Origin: Methanomassiliicoccales archaeon
GTDB taxonomy: Archaea > Thermoplasmatota > Thermoplasmata > Methanomassiliicoccales > UBA472
DNA length: 36,223 nucleotides
Assembly: GCA_028682915.1 (NCBI GenBank)
Contig: JAJRAN010000034.1
Span: forward strand, 1 to 36,223
Reading direction: 5' to 3'
The position numbers and the translations under genes were made by a program. Below, one piece after another: positions 1-9,481 of the stretch (positions within the stretch are counted from its first letter, which is position 1; the number at the start of each line of letters is the position of its first letter). The notes beneath the pieces are model-generated. The model was not told the origin of the DNA. It saw only the letters and a list, made by a program, of their open reading frames with translations, and ran no database searches.

Positions 1-595
1 GGATCAGCCCGGGCTGCACCTTTTGATGTGGCCCGAGCCGTGCCAAGCGCTCCACGTCTCCCCGGGTGAAGTTCATGAGTATCGACTGGGCGGTATCATC
101 GAGGTTGAGTCCGGTGGCCAGCACGTCCGCCCCAACATCCCTGGCGACCTTGTTCATGCATCTGCGGCGGATGACCCCGCAGTAGGTACACGGCCCCTTG
201 TCCCCTGAGGCCTTGGCTATGCCGTCCATGGTCATCCCCACCTCGCCCTGGAAGGATATGACCAGGTGCTCTATCCCCAGCGACCTGGTCAGCTCCTTCG
301 CCTTTTCCATGGTACTTGGGCGATATCCGGAAATACCCTCATCGACGGTGATCGCGACGACGCTTATGTCACGGCGCTGCCTCAGGGCCAGATGCATTAT
401 GTATAGGGCAACGGAGCTGTCCTTGCCTCCTGACAAGGCGACAGCGACCTTGCTCTTCCCTTCCAGGTCGACCTGCTGTCTGATCTCCTTCTTGACCCTC
501 CGCTCCACGTACTCGAGGAAGTGCTCCTCGCAGAGGTGCGAGCCATTGTAGCGTACATACTCGACGGCCTCCTTGGAGCACTTGATGCATTGCAC
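1..595 (-). CDS. tRNA 2-thiolation PP-loop ATPase (TtuA/NcsA/CTU1 family), truncated by window edge
   Basis: Manual reverse-strand translation from GTG at 595: MQCIKCSKEAVEYVRYNGSHLCEEHFLEYVERRVKKEIRQQ...VAVALSGGKDSSVALYIMHL...GPCTYCGVIRRRCMNKVARDVGADVLATGLNLDDTAQSILMNFTRGD; N-terminal Cys/His zinc motif, SGGKDS PP-loop, CxxC. Absent from the ORF track because it runs off the window. Confidence 0.88.
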   Translation of the reverse strand, partial: MQCIKCSKEAVEYVRYNGSHLCEEHFLEYVERRVKKEIRQQVDLEGKSKVAVALSGGKDSSVALYIMHLALRQRRDISVVAITVDEGISGYRPSTMEKAKELTRSLGIEHLVISFQGEVGMTMDGIAKASGDKGPCTYCGVIRRRCMNKVARDVGADVLATGLNLDDTAQSILMNFTRGDVERLARLGPHQKVQPGLI

Positions 596-694
596 GCAGG
601 ACCTCAGGAAATCCCCTGATTAAAACCTTGCCCGAGAGCGTTTCGGGCACCATATGCAAAGTGTTAATTCGTACCAGCGCTTTTTCAGCGGGCG

Positions 695-1669
695 ATGAGG
701 GAAATGAAGGAGATTTGGATCGAGAAATATCGCCCCAGGGCCCTCAAAGAGGTCGCGGGGCAGAAGGAGATCACCGATCGCCTTCAGTCCTATGTCCGTT
801 CCAAGAACCTCCCTCACCTCATGTTCGCCGGCTCTCCGGGGACGGGCAAGACAACCTGCGCCCTGGCCCTGGCCAAGGAGCTTTTCGGGGAGGGCTGGAA
901 GAACAACTTCGTGGAGATGAACGCGTCCGACGAGAGGGGCATCGATGTAGTTCGAGGCAAGATCAAGGAATTCGCCCGAACGGCGCCGATCGGGGGCGCG
1001 GGCTTCAAGATCATCTTCTTGGACGAGGCGGACGCGCTGACCAACGACGCCCAGTCGGCATTGAGGCGCACCATGGAGAGATACTCGGCAATCTGCCGTT
1101 TCATAATCTCCTGCAACTACTCCTCGAAGATCATCGAGCCCATCCAATCCAGGTGCGCGGTCTTCCGCTTCCGGCAATTGAAGGCGGAGGATGTGAAGAG
1201 GTACCTGCAGCACATCGCGAAACTGGAGAAGCTGGATGTCGCTGACGACGCCTTGGATGCGTTGGTGCACGTAGCGAACGGGGACATGCGCAAGGCCGTG
1301 AATTCATTGCAGGTGGCCGCAGCATTATCGGAAACGATAACAGTGGACGTGGTCTATCAGACCACGGGCACAGCGCATCCCGAGGAAGTGAAGAGGCTGC
1401 TTGAGACCGCGCTCAAGGGCGACTTCCTCGAGGCCAGGAGCCAGCTGGACGAGCTAATGATAACCTACGGCCTATCGGGCGAGGACGTCATCAGGCAGAT
1501 ACACAAGCAGTTCTTCGAGCTCAACATCCCGGACATCGAGAAGGTGCGCCTGATCGATAAGACCGGGGAGGTCGAGTTCCGCATAGTCGAGGGGAGCAAC
1601 GAGAGAATCCAGCTCGAGGCATTGCTAGCCTACCTCGTCCTGGTAGGGTCGACCAACATTAAGAGATGA
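695..1669 (+). CDS. rfcS: Replication factor C small subunit
   Basis: Walker A GSPGTGKTT, Walker B FLDEAD, RFC box IEKYRPRALKEVAGQ, SRC motif (QSRCAVFRF). Confidence 0.95.
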   Translation: MREMKEIWIEKYRPRALKEVAGQKEITDRLQSYVRSKNLPHLMFAGSPGTGKTTCALALAKELFGEGWKNNFVEMNASDERGIDVVRGKIKEFARTAPIGGAGFKIIFLDEADALTNDAQSALRRTMERYSAICRFIISCNYSSKIIEPIQSRCAVFRFRQLKAEDVKRYLQHIAKLEKLDVADDALDALVHVANGDMRKAVNSLQVAAALSETITVDVVYQTTGTAHPEEVKRLLETALKGDFLEARSQLDELMITYGLSGEDVIRQIHKQFFELNIPDIEKVRLIDKTGEVEFRIVEGSNERIQLEALLAYLVLVGSTNIKR

Positions 1670-1747
1670 ATCTGAGATGGATTAGGGGCACCGTTCACGC
1701 TTCCAAAACATTAAGCCCCCAGCAAGTCATCTTTTTCGCTGCTGAAT

Positions 1748-2872
1748 ATGGTAACACGAGATAGCAGACAATTAAATCAGGATGCTCGTGCCCCATTGGC
1801 AATGGAGTTATTGAAGCAATTCTGGTTCGCCCAAGTCCAAGCCCTTGTCGATGCGACTGGAAGCAAAGCGACCATCGAGGCAATGACCCCATATTTCAAG
1901 AATTCTGCCCTCGCGGGAACGATGGTGAGCAAGGAGCTACTTGGACTTGACTTGGTCGGATTACCAGAGTTGGCTGAGATGTGGGGCTTGCAGAATACTT
2001 GTCTGGGGTGGGACCACATAATAACCGTCCATAAGGACGGAATCTCGTTCAATCATGCTTCCCCCTGTTCTTTCCTCAAGGCACCTATGGAGGTTTGTGT
2101 CATCTTCTGCGAGGTAGCAGGTAGAACCAGCTGCGAGTCATTACATCCTGAATGGGCATTTGATCTCATGGTGCCAGGTTATGATGGCGGCCCTAATTGC
2201 AAGGGGGGCCATGGGTTCCTGCATATGAAGGGCACCGGCCCTCCAGAAGGTCAAGAGATCCTCTGCATACCTCGCCATGACATCGAAGAAAGATATCCAT
2301 TGGCGCTTAGGCAGAGCCTTGGTACACAATACTATGGCGAATTCATAGTCCTTACAGCAAACGCCGCCCTGGACGCCCTTGGTGAGAAAGCCATTTCAGG
2401 GGTCATGTGTCCAGCGATGTACTGGCACGGAAGGGCAATCGCAGGCACGATACTAACGAAGGAAGATTTGGATGATGGAGAGAGCCTAGTGTTGGGTGCC
2501 GTGGATTTGGTAAATAAAACACTCAAACAATCTGGCCAATTTCAAAGGACTTCCGATTCAGTCTGGAAGAAGGAAATCAAAGAGTGTCCGTTCTCCCACG
2601 CCCCGAAAGAATTTTGCGAGATGTACCAGAGCTATTTAAATGGAATTTGCACTGCCTTCGACAAGAATGCGTCGTTCTATTATTCGAAAAGAATGACCTC
2701 CGGCGCCGCATCATGCCTCGGTGAGCTAACCACTTCACCGCAAGAAGGGCAAAGGGGCCAGAGAGGAACTTATGATGACCATCTGGTCCAATTAAAACTG
2801 CGCCTGGCTAAAGGAGAAATAAGCGAGGATGAATACTTCAGGCTGAAGAAGCTCATCCTCGAGGACCGCTAA
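1748..2872 (+). CDS. Internally duplicated Cys-motif protein (ATC hydrolase-like domains) with C-terminal SHOCT-like motif
   Basis: Two CxF..AP.E.C motifs (CSFLKAPMEVC; CPFSHAPKEFCEMYQSYLNGICTAFDKNASFYYSKRMTSGAASC) and C-terminal LKLRLAKGEISEDEYFRLKKLI. Confidence 0.6.
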   Translation: MVTRDSRQLNQDARAPLAMELLKQFWFAQVQALVDATGSKATIEAMTPYFKNSALAGTMVSKELLGLDLVGLPELAEMWGLQNTCLGWDHIITVHKDGISFNHASPCSFLKAPMEVCVIFCEVAGRTSCESLHPEWAFDLMVPGYDGGPNCKGGHGFLHMKGTGPPEGQEILCIPRHDIEERYPLALRQSLGTQYYGEFIVLTANAALDALGEKAISGVMCPAMYWHGRAIAGTILTKEDLDDGESLVLGAVDLVNKTLKQSGQFQRTSDSVWKKEIKECPFSHAPKEFCEMYQSYLNGICTAFDKNASFYYSKRMTSGAASCLGELTTSPQEGQRGQRGTYDDHLVQLKLRLAKGEISEDEYFRLKKLILEDR

Positions 2873-2980
2873 TCGAATTGTGGAGAATCTGAAGGGCGTT
2901 GACCTGGATGTCCCAACCCAGCACGACAACGCTTATCTACAGCCCTGTTCACTATTTATACGGGGATCGTAGGAGAGGCT

Positions 2981-4087
2981 ATGCCCGAATGGAAGTTCCA
3001 TGGCATGCGGCGCAGGGGCTGCGTGAACGGACAGGATGTGCTGGGCGGACTTTGGATATCGCAGGTCCGAGCCCTAGTGGGAGCAATGGGTGGTGACAAG
3101 ACCCTCCTCAGCCTGGCGCCATTCATCAGCGACACCGGCGCTCGAGGCGGGGTGAAGGTGCGCGAGGCATTGGACATCAAGGGAAGCGATTTCGCTGACG
3201 TGGGGAAGGCTAGCGCCTTCGTCCTGGCTTTCCACGACGAGGGCAACCTGGTCAAGGTCTACGACAACGGCCTGAAGATAATCGACCTGGAGCCCTGCCC
3301 GTTCCGCGGGGCACCATGGGAGCTATGCTGGCTCAGGGACCATGTGGCATACAAGTCGTTCCTCAACTCCTTCTCCCCGGACCTGGAGCCTTATTTCGAG
3401 CACGATGTGCAGGACGACTCCACCAATTGCACCCTCACCGTCACCCGTGGTGGCAAGTCACCCATGGATGGCCAGCCGCTGATGGAGCTGACGACCGACC
3501 AGGTCAGGGAGAGCGTTTCCCTCGACGTGCTATCCAAGTTCGGCATCGATTACCTGGGCGAATACGTGGCCGGGACCACCATGGCGGCGAAGCAGACCCT
3601 GGGCGAGGACTGGCGCAACGTCCTTATCCCCGCCGCGGAGCATTATGGTGTCACGATGAACCAGCGCATCACCGGGGCGACCAGACTCACTGGCACCGAC
3701 CTAGCTTCGGTGGGTATGGTGGTCGACTTCGTCTCCTCTTTGCTGATGCAGGACGGTCGGGAGGAATGGGAGCAGGGAAGCGATTGGACCCGGGAGATCA
3801 CCAAGTGCCCGTTCTCGACGTACCCAAAGGAGGTCTGCGAGCAGCTGGAAGCCATGTTCAGGGGGTTGTGCTGCAGCATGAATTCGAGCCTGGCGTTCTT
3901 CCATGACAAAAGGATGACGGAAGGCCACTCCTCCTGCCAATATCATATAAACAAGGACGGATCATCCATTTGTGCCAGGGAGGCGGTGGAGACGAACGAG
4001 GCCATGGCCTCCTTGAAGACAAGGCTGGCCAAAGGTGAGATAAGCGAGGAGGATTACCTTCGCCTGCGCAGACTCATCGTGGAATGA
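2981..4087 (+). CDS. Paralog of the upstream gene: duplicated ATC hydrolase-like domains plus SHOCT-like motif
   Basis: CPFRGAPWELC and CPFSTYPKEVCEQLEAMFRGLCCSMNSSLAFFHDKRMTEGHSSC; C-terminal LKTRLAKGEISEEDYLRLRRLI. Confidence 0.6.
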   Translation: MPEWKFHGMRRRGCVNGQDVLGGLWISQVRALVGAMGGDKTLLSLAPFISDTGARGGVKVREALDIKGSDFADVGKASAFVLAFHDEGNLVKVYDNGLKIIDLEPCPFRGAPWELCWLRDHVAYKSFLNSFSPDLEPYFEHDVQDDSTNCTLTVTRGGKSPMDGQPLMELTTDQVRESVSLDVLSKFGIDYLGEYVAGTTMAAKQTLGEDWRNVLIPAAEHYGVTMNQRITGATRLTGTDLASVGMVVDFVSSLLMQDGREEWEQGSDWTREITKCPFSTYPKEVCEQLEAMFRGLCCSMNSSLAFFHDKRMTEGHSSCQYHINKDGSSICAREAVETNEAMASLKTRLAKGEISEEDYLRLRRLIVE

Positions 4088-4156
4088 TGGACCAGAGGGC
4101 CCCTCACTGCCAACATTTTTATATTCCCTCCTTATTCCCACGGCAGAGGAATCATT

Positions 4157-4306
4157 ATGGCACGATTCAAGGAGGCCGACGCAAGGCTCCTCAACAAGAT
4201 GATCTGCATGAACTGCTACGCGAGGAACGCCCCCAAGGCCACCCGCTGCAGGAAATGTGGGTACACTCACCTCCGCGCCAAGGCGAAGGAGAGCAGGAAG
4301 GCTTAG
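4157..4306 (+). CDS. rpl40e: 50S ribosomal protein L40e
   Basis: 49 aa [50 protein letters not shown]4 zinc motif; too short for the ORF track. Confidence 0.93.
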   Translation: MARFKEADARLLNKMICMNCYARNAPKATRCRKCGYTHLRAKAKESRKA

Positions 4307-4471
4307 GCCTTCGAGCAATTCCTTCCTTCCATACCCATTCTGGCCGCCGATGCTGGCGCCCTATCACGGACGATATCAAATCCTGCAATTCGTATGGATA
4401 TCTTTTTTATGCCCATCGTTCAATCTAGTCGCATCTAACCCGAACTGGGGGTCTTTCAGATAAAGAAGGTC

Positions 4472-5437
4472 TTGGTCGTCGATGACAACCCCGATGTCCT
4501 AGCCATAGTTTCTGAGCTGGTGGCCGCCTCAGGATATCAGGCGATAACCGCCAGCGGAGGCAAGGAGGCCATCGAGAAGGCCAAATCCGAGCTCCCCAAC
4601 CTCATCCTTTTGGACATCAACATGCCCGATATAGACGGTTGGAGCGTGCTGCGCAACCTCAAGGAGGAGGGGCTCACCAACAAGATCAAGGTGATGATGC
4701 TCACCGCCTATACCGACATAGGCACGGACATCTTCGGACTTCAGGACGTCGTTTCCGGGTACGTCCGCAAGCCCTTCTCCAACACCGAGCTCTCCGACAA
4801 GATCAAGGAACTCCTCGAGACCGAGGAGGTCACCATACGGCCTTCGACGCCAGAGCCCGAGAAGAAAGGATTCTTTGACAGGCTCTTAGGAAAGAAAAAG
4901 GAGACCCCAGGTGGGATGGAGAAGGCGCAGAAGACCGCCATGAAGTTCGAGCTCCGCAAGGGCTATGGCTACATAGTCAAGGAGACCAAGCCGGAGAAGT
5001 CCTTCGAGATCTTCGTCGACCAGGTCACTCACAACCTCCAGGGGCTGTGCATCACCCGTGAGCACCCCGGAATAATCAGGAAGAAGTGGGGGCTGGAGAA
5101 GACGCCGATCATCTGGCTGTCCAATCAGCTTGGGCGGGTCTACGTCAACCCCACCAACATCGGCATCCTATCGGACACCATCATCCGCTTCATCGAGAAG
5201 TCGGGCGATAGCGTGGTCATGATCGATGGCATCGAGTTCCTTATCGTAAACAACGACTTCGAGAAGGTGCTGCGCATGGTGCACCACATAGCCGAGGCCA
5301 CCATGGAGTACAAATGCAGGCTGATCATCTCGGTGGACCCCAGGACCTTGGACATAAGGCAGATGGCCCTGCTGGAGAGGAACATGGAGATCATCGACGC
5401 CATGGTCCCCCAGAACGCAGCGAAACCTATTAGGTAG
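4472..5437 (+). CDS. Response regulator receiver domain fused to DUF835-like domain
   Basis: VVDDNPDVL...LILLDINMPDIDGW...MLTAYT...VRKPFS receiver signature; C-terminal GYGYIVKETKPEKSFEIFVDQV...NPTNIGILSDTI DUF835-like. Start codon uncertain (see findings). Confidence 0.85.
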   Translation: MVVDDNPDVLAIVSELVAASGYQAITASGGKEAIEKAKSELPNLILLDINMPDIDGWSVLRNLKEEGLTNKIKVMMLTAYTDIGTDIFGLQDVVSGYVRKPFSNTELSDKIKELLETEEVTIRPSTPEPEKKGFFDRLLGKKKETPGGMEKAQKTAMKFELRKGYGYIVKETKPEKSFEIFVDQVTHNLQGLCITREHPGIIRKKWGLEKTPIIWLSNQLGRVYVNPTNIGILSDTIIRFIEKSGDSVVMIDGIEFLIVNNDFEKVLRMVHHIAEATMEYKCRLIISVDPRTLDIRQMALLERNMEIIDAMVPQNAAKPIR

Positions 5438-5473
5438 GAAACCGGATTCCTCTCCATCTAGTCCAAGGAGAGG

Positions 5474-6766
5474 ATGGTTCTGGCGAGTTCGAAGATCGTC
5501 GAGGTCAAGGCGAGAGAGGTTCTCGATTCCCGGGGCAACCCGACAGTCGAGGCCGAGGTGCGGACCGCGTCCTTCAAGGTCACGGCGACCGCGCCCTCGG
5601 GCGCGTCCACGGGCACCCACGAGGTCCTCGAGCTGAGGGATGGTGGGACCCGGTTCCTGGGGAAAGGGGTCTCGAAGGCGGTCGACAACGTCAACAAGAA
5701 GATCGCCCCGAAGCTCAAAGGCCACGAGGTGGAGGACCTGGCCGCGATCGACGAGATCATGATCAAGCTGGACGGGACGCCGAACAAGTCGAAATTGGGA
5801 GGCAATGCCGTGGTCGCCGTCTCGCTGGCGGTGGCCAAGGCTGGAGCAATCGCCAAGGGAGTGGAGCTCTATGAGCACCTGGGCAAGGGGAGCCGGACCT
5901 TGCCCATCCCGATGATGAACATCATCAACGGCGGGAAGCACGCTGGTACCGGGCTGAGCATTCAGGAGTTCATGATCGTGCCGGCGGGAGCGAAATGCTT
6001 CGCTGACGCCCTGCGCATGGGCGCCGAGGTCTACCAGACCCTCAGGGGCATCCTCAAGGAAGCCTATGGCCCCAGTGCCATCAATATCGGGGACGAGGGC
6101 GGGTTCGCGCCCCCGTTCGAGACCTCGCAGCAGGCCATGCAGACCATCATCAAGGCCATCGAGAAGGCAGGTTACGTTCCGGGCAAGGACATCTTCCTGG
6201 CCTTGGATTGCGCTGCCTCCGAGTTCTGCATTCAGGGCGTCTACTCCATCGACAAGCGCCGCATCGGCCCGATGGACCTCATGGAGACGTACTTCTCCTG
6301 GGTCAAGAACTTCCCAATCATCAGCATAGAGGACCCGTTCCACGAGGAGGCCTGGGACATGATGGCCATGATCACCTTAAGGTTGGGCCACAAGGTGCAG
6401 CTGGTGGGCGATGACATGTTCGTTACCAATGTCGAGAGGATCAAGAGGGCGATCGAGAAGCAGGCTGGGAACGCCACCCTGTTGAAGGTGAACCAAATAG
6501 GGAGCGTGAGCGAGGCCATGGCCGCGGCCAAGCTGTCCTTCGACTATGGTTACAGGGTGGTGGTCAGCCACCGCTCGGGAGAGACCGAGGACACTTCCAT
6601 CGCCGATCTGGCCGTGGCCCTCGAATGCGGTCAGATCAAGACCGGCGCCCCGGCCCGAGGCGAGCGCACTGCCAAGTACAACCGCCTGCTGCGCATCGAG
6701 GAGGAGCTGGGCTCGAAGGCCAAGTTCCCTGGCGCCTCCTTCTATGCCAAGAAGAGCAAGGACTGA
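5474..6766 (+). CDS. eno: Enolase
   Basis: REVLDSRGNPTVEAEV, NIGDEGGFAPP, LLKVNQIGSVSEA, VVVSHRSGETEDTSIADLAVA. Confidence 0.97.
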   Translation: MVLASSKIVEVKAREVLDSRGNPTVEAEVRTASFKVTATAPSGASTGTHEVLELRDGGTRFLGKGVSKAVDNVNKKIAPKLKGHEVEDLAAIDEIMIKLDGTPNKSKLGGNAVVAVSLAVAKAGAIAKGVELYEHLGKGSRTLPIPMMNIINGGKHAGTGLSIQEFMIVPAGAKCFADALRMGAEVYQTLRGILKEAYGPSAINIGDEGGFAPPFETSQQAMQTIIKAIEKAGYVPGKDIFLALDCAASEFCIQGVYSIDKRRIGPMDLMETYFSWVKNFPIISIEDPFHEEAWDMMAMITLRLGHKVQLVGDDMFVTNVERIKRAIEKQAGNATLLKVNQIGSVSEAMAAAKLSFDYGYRVVVSHRSGETEDTSIADLAVALECGQIKTGAPARGERTAKYNRLLRIEEELGSKAKFPGASFYAKKSKD

Positions 6767-6826
6767 ATGAACCGCGGCCGTAAAATCCCGGAATTGGCGA
6801 CCAAGTCATGAGAGTGAGGTGATAGC

Positions 6827-7273
6827 ATGGAGGAAGGGGAGTTCAAGGTGCGCATCGAACCTATCGAGGGATACGAGTACAGGGTGAGCTTCAGCAAGGA
6901 GTCGATCCCTGACCTGGTCATGGACGAGCCATCCCCTCTGGGAAGGGGGGAGCATCCCAACGCCGGCCTTCTGCTCGCGGCCGCGGTGGGCAACTGCCTA
7001 TGCGCCTCCCTGACGTATTGCCTCAGCCGGGCCAGGGCGGAGGTCAAAGGGGTATCGGCGGAGGTCTATACCACGCTGGACAGGAACGAGCGCGGCCGCC
7101 TGCGGGTCAAGTCCATTCGTGTCCAATTGCATCCCGAGATGGACGACCCGAAGAAGCTGGAGAGGTGCCGCGAGATATTCGAGGACTTCTGTATAGTAAC
7201 GCAGAGCGTCCGCGAGGGCGTACCGGTGCAAGTAGAGGTCGAGACTCCAGCTGGTGCTCCTGGAAATAGGTAG
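6827..7273 (+). CDS. OsmC family protein
   Basis: PNAGLLLAAAVGNCLCASLTYCLSRA ... conserved OsmC layout. Confidence 0.8.
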   Translation: MEEGEFKVRIEPIEGYEYRVSFSKESIPDLVMDEPSPLGRGEHPNAGLLLAAAVGNCLCASLTYCLSRARAEVKGVSAEVYTTLDRNERGRLRVKSIRVQLHPEMDDPKKLERCREIFEDFCIVTQSVREGVPVQVEVETPAGAPGNR

Positions 7274-7703
7274 AGAGGGTGGACCTCCAATCCCGGACCT
7301 CCGGGGTCCAGATGAGCAGGACGGGGTCCATGGGGAAGAGCAGGTCCTTCTGATAGTCCTCCAAGGAAGGGCAGATGTTGATGTCGACGCTGCGCTCGGC
7401 GTTCTCCTTCAAAGCATGGCGAAGGTGGGAAGGCGACCTCCTCATCGCCCATAGGCGCCAGTGCGGGTCGCCAGACTTGCCCACCGTCTCGTACATCTTC
7501 AAGGTCTGGTCCGAGTCGTAGATCAGAAGGATGTCGATGTCCTTGGGCCGTTCCTTGTTGCGCAAGAAGCCCCCAAACAGGTAGACCTCCTTGATCGCCA
7601 TGGGCAGGTGGCCATGTTCCACCCTGTTCATGACGCGAACGACCTTCTTGTAGAGCCAGCGCCTGCGCTTGCTCAAGAAGAGCAGGCCCTTACCCCGTGA
7701 CAT
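7107..7703 (-). CDS. Nucleotidyltransferase-domain protein
   Basis: VYLFGGFLRNKERPKDIDILLIYDSD nucleotidyltransferase-like GG..R...DID motif; C-terminal ~50 aa antisense to the osmC-like gene. Confidence 0.65.
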   Translation of the reverse strand: MSRGKGLLFLSKRRRWLYKKVVRVMNRVEHGHLPMAIKEVYLFGGFLRNKERPKDIDILLIYDSDQTLKMYETVGKSGDPHWRLWAMRRSPSHLRHALKENAERSVDINICPSLEDYQKDLLFPMDPVLLIWTPEVRDWRSTLSTYFQEHQLESRPLLAPVRPRGRSALLYRSPRISRGTSPASSGRPSRDAIGHEWT

Positions 7704-7769
7704 CGGGAGATAACTAGACGGCCAAAGAAGAAGTAACTTTCCTTTTCGAGCCGAAAAATGCTGATGCGC

Positions 7770-8003
7770 TTATTCCTTAATCGTCCCTATCATAGGGAAC
7801 CTTTCCAGGACATCGATTTCGTGCGGAGCGTCGGCAATGTCCCTGGTGAGGTCCCCGCCAGCCACATGCATCCCCTGGTGCTCCCCACCCTCCCAGAGGG
7901 AGCTCTTTGAGACATCGTAGACCATCCCGTTGTGAGCGACGTAGATGGGCATGCCTTCCTTGCCATTGTATTTGGCCAGTTCAGCCTTGGTGAACTCTTT
8001 CAT
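7770..8003 (-). CDS. Cytochrome b5-like heme-binding domain protein
   Basis: MKEFTKAELAKYNGKEGMPIYVAHNGMVYDVSKSSLWEGGEHQGMHVAGGDLTRDIADAPHEIDVLERFPMIG: HQGMHVAGGDLT and APH heme-ligand motifs. Confidence 0.82.
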   Translation of the reverse strand: MKEFTKAELAKYNGKEGMPIYVAHNGMVYDVSKSSLWEGGEHQGMHVAGGDLTRDIADAPHEIDVLERFPMIGTIKE

Positions 8004-8513
8004 GGCCCAGGATTGTGACACTCGTTAGATAATGGTTGCTTTCCGCTCTCACGCTCAAGTGAAGATACGGTGCATCCAGAGGACTGGGAAGAGTATTCGC
8101 TGTTAACTGGCAGACATGAAAGCTGTGCTGTCCAGCAGGCGATGAAGAAGTTCGCGCTTCGGTCATGGTATAAGCCAGACAATTATCTTCTCCGCCCTTA
8201 TCGAATTATATTCTTCATGATGCCCTTTTTCATGCATCGCATGACGTCCGTCTGACACAGAATGTCGGACATCTGGATGGACGTCATCAGCGCTTGCGAA
8301 ACGTTTAAGCCTATACTCCTGATATTCTTTTTCCGCTCGGAGAAATGCACAAGTAAGCCTAATCCGCCGGTTGAAAAGAAGAGGGATGGGGCGAATAGAC
8401 TGGCATGCGCGTTTTACCGTAATGGGGGAAAGATATTGCACAGTCCAAGGCAACTAGCTGAGGCTCTGAACGGCCACGACGCTCGGCTGACAAACGACTC
8501 CTATGGCGGAGCC

Positions 8514-8783
8514 ATGGCCTTGGAGAACCGTCTGGATCGTTCAAGGCAGGCAATGCCCCCGCCATCCAAGCAGGTGAGGACGCTCTTCGGGGAGACTACC
8601 AAGCGCAAGATATTGTGCTCATGCGGCGCCATCGCTGAAATTGACCAGGGGATCGCTGCGAACAAGATGATGCTGGGAAAGGCTATGGAGTGCCGAACCT
8701 GTCGCAACGAGAGGATAGCCCGGGAAAGGGACGAGCTCGAACAGCATTTCTCTGGCAACGGGGACGAGGCGGAAGGTTGGTGA
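8514..8783 (+). CDS. Small zinc-ribbon-like protein of unknown function
   Basis: Likely ATG at 8514 inside the longer track ORF; CSCG...CRTCRNERIARERDELEQHF. Confidence 0.45.
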   Translation: MALENRLDRSRQAMPPPSKQVRTLFGETTKRKILCSCGAIAEIDQGIAANKMMLGKAMECRTCRNERIARERDELEQHFSGNGDEAEGW

Positions 8784-8884
8784 GGCCCCCCTCATAGAAA
8801 GAATTTCAATAATCCAAATATGTAGCGGCTCACTTTTAAATAGAATCGTCCTGATGGCATTGCTCAACTGCCACGGTGTGCCCT

Positions 8885-9481
8885 ATGGACCTTCTGCTGA
8901 TATCTGGTTTCCTAGGTTCTGGAAAAACGACCATGGTGCTAGCCACCATCGACGAGATCACCAAACGGAAGCACAAGAAGGTGGTCGTAATCGTGAACGA
9001 CTTCGGCAAGATCGGCATCGATGGGAAGGTCATGGAGAAGTATGGCCTGAAGGTCAAGGAGATGCCTAGCGGCTGCATCTGCTGCACATTGGGGTCGGAC
9101 CTGCTCACCACCCTACGCGATGTAGCGGAGGTATTCAAACCGGACCTGGTGATCATCGAACCGACGGGAGTGGCAGACCCAGAGGCGATCCACGGCACCT
9201 TGGATCTGTACGTCGGTCCGCCTATAGAATCCACTAAGATCGTGATCATAGTGGACTCAGAGAGGTACGAGATCATCTCCAAGGCCTTGGAGAAGCCGTT
9301 GAGGAACCAGCTCAAGTCGGCCCAGGTGATCATCCTGAACAAGATGGACCGGGTGAGCCCAGAGGTCATTTCGGGCATCGAATCCAAGATTATAAGTTCG
9401 GGCGTCAAGGCCGAGATAATACCTGCCTCGGCGACTACTGGAGCAAACCTAGACAAGGTCGTGAATGCGATGGTGGGCTGA
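8885..9481 (+). CDS. CobW/P47K family metallochaperone GTPase
   Basis: ISGFLGSGKTT, VNDFGKIGIDG, SGCICCTLG, EPTGVADP, NKMD. Confidence 0.9.
   Translation: MDLLLISGFLGSGKTTMVLATIDEITKRKHKKVVVIVNDFGKIGIDGKVMEKYGLKVKEMPSGCICCTLGSDLLTTLRDVAEVFKPDLVIIEPTGVADPEAIHGTLDLYVGPPIESTKIVIIVDSERYEIISKALEKPLRNQLKSAQVIILNKMDRVSPEVISGIESKIISSGVKAEIIPASATTGANLDKVVNAMVG

Noticed and set aside
620-1270. 216-aa reverse ORF opposite rfcS
   Set aside because: Shadow ORF; rfcS is unambiguous.
5168-6343. 391-aa reverse-strand ORF opposite response regulator/enolase
   Set aside because: Antisense shadow of high-GC coding sequence; no recognisable domain and fully explained by the forward genes.
8070-8255. 61-aa forward ORF between cytochrome b5-like gene and zinc-ribbon gene
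   Set aside because: No recognisable features, unclear start; region is better explained as regulatory or structured intergenic DNA.
8163-8453. 96-aa reverse ORF in the same gap
   Set aside because: No motif and overlaps the nested stem element; coding support weak.
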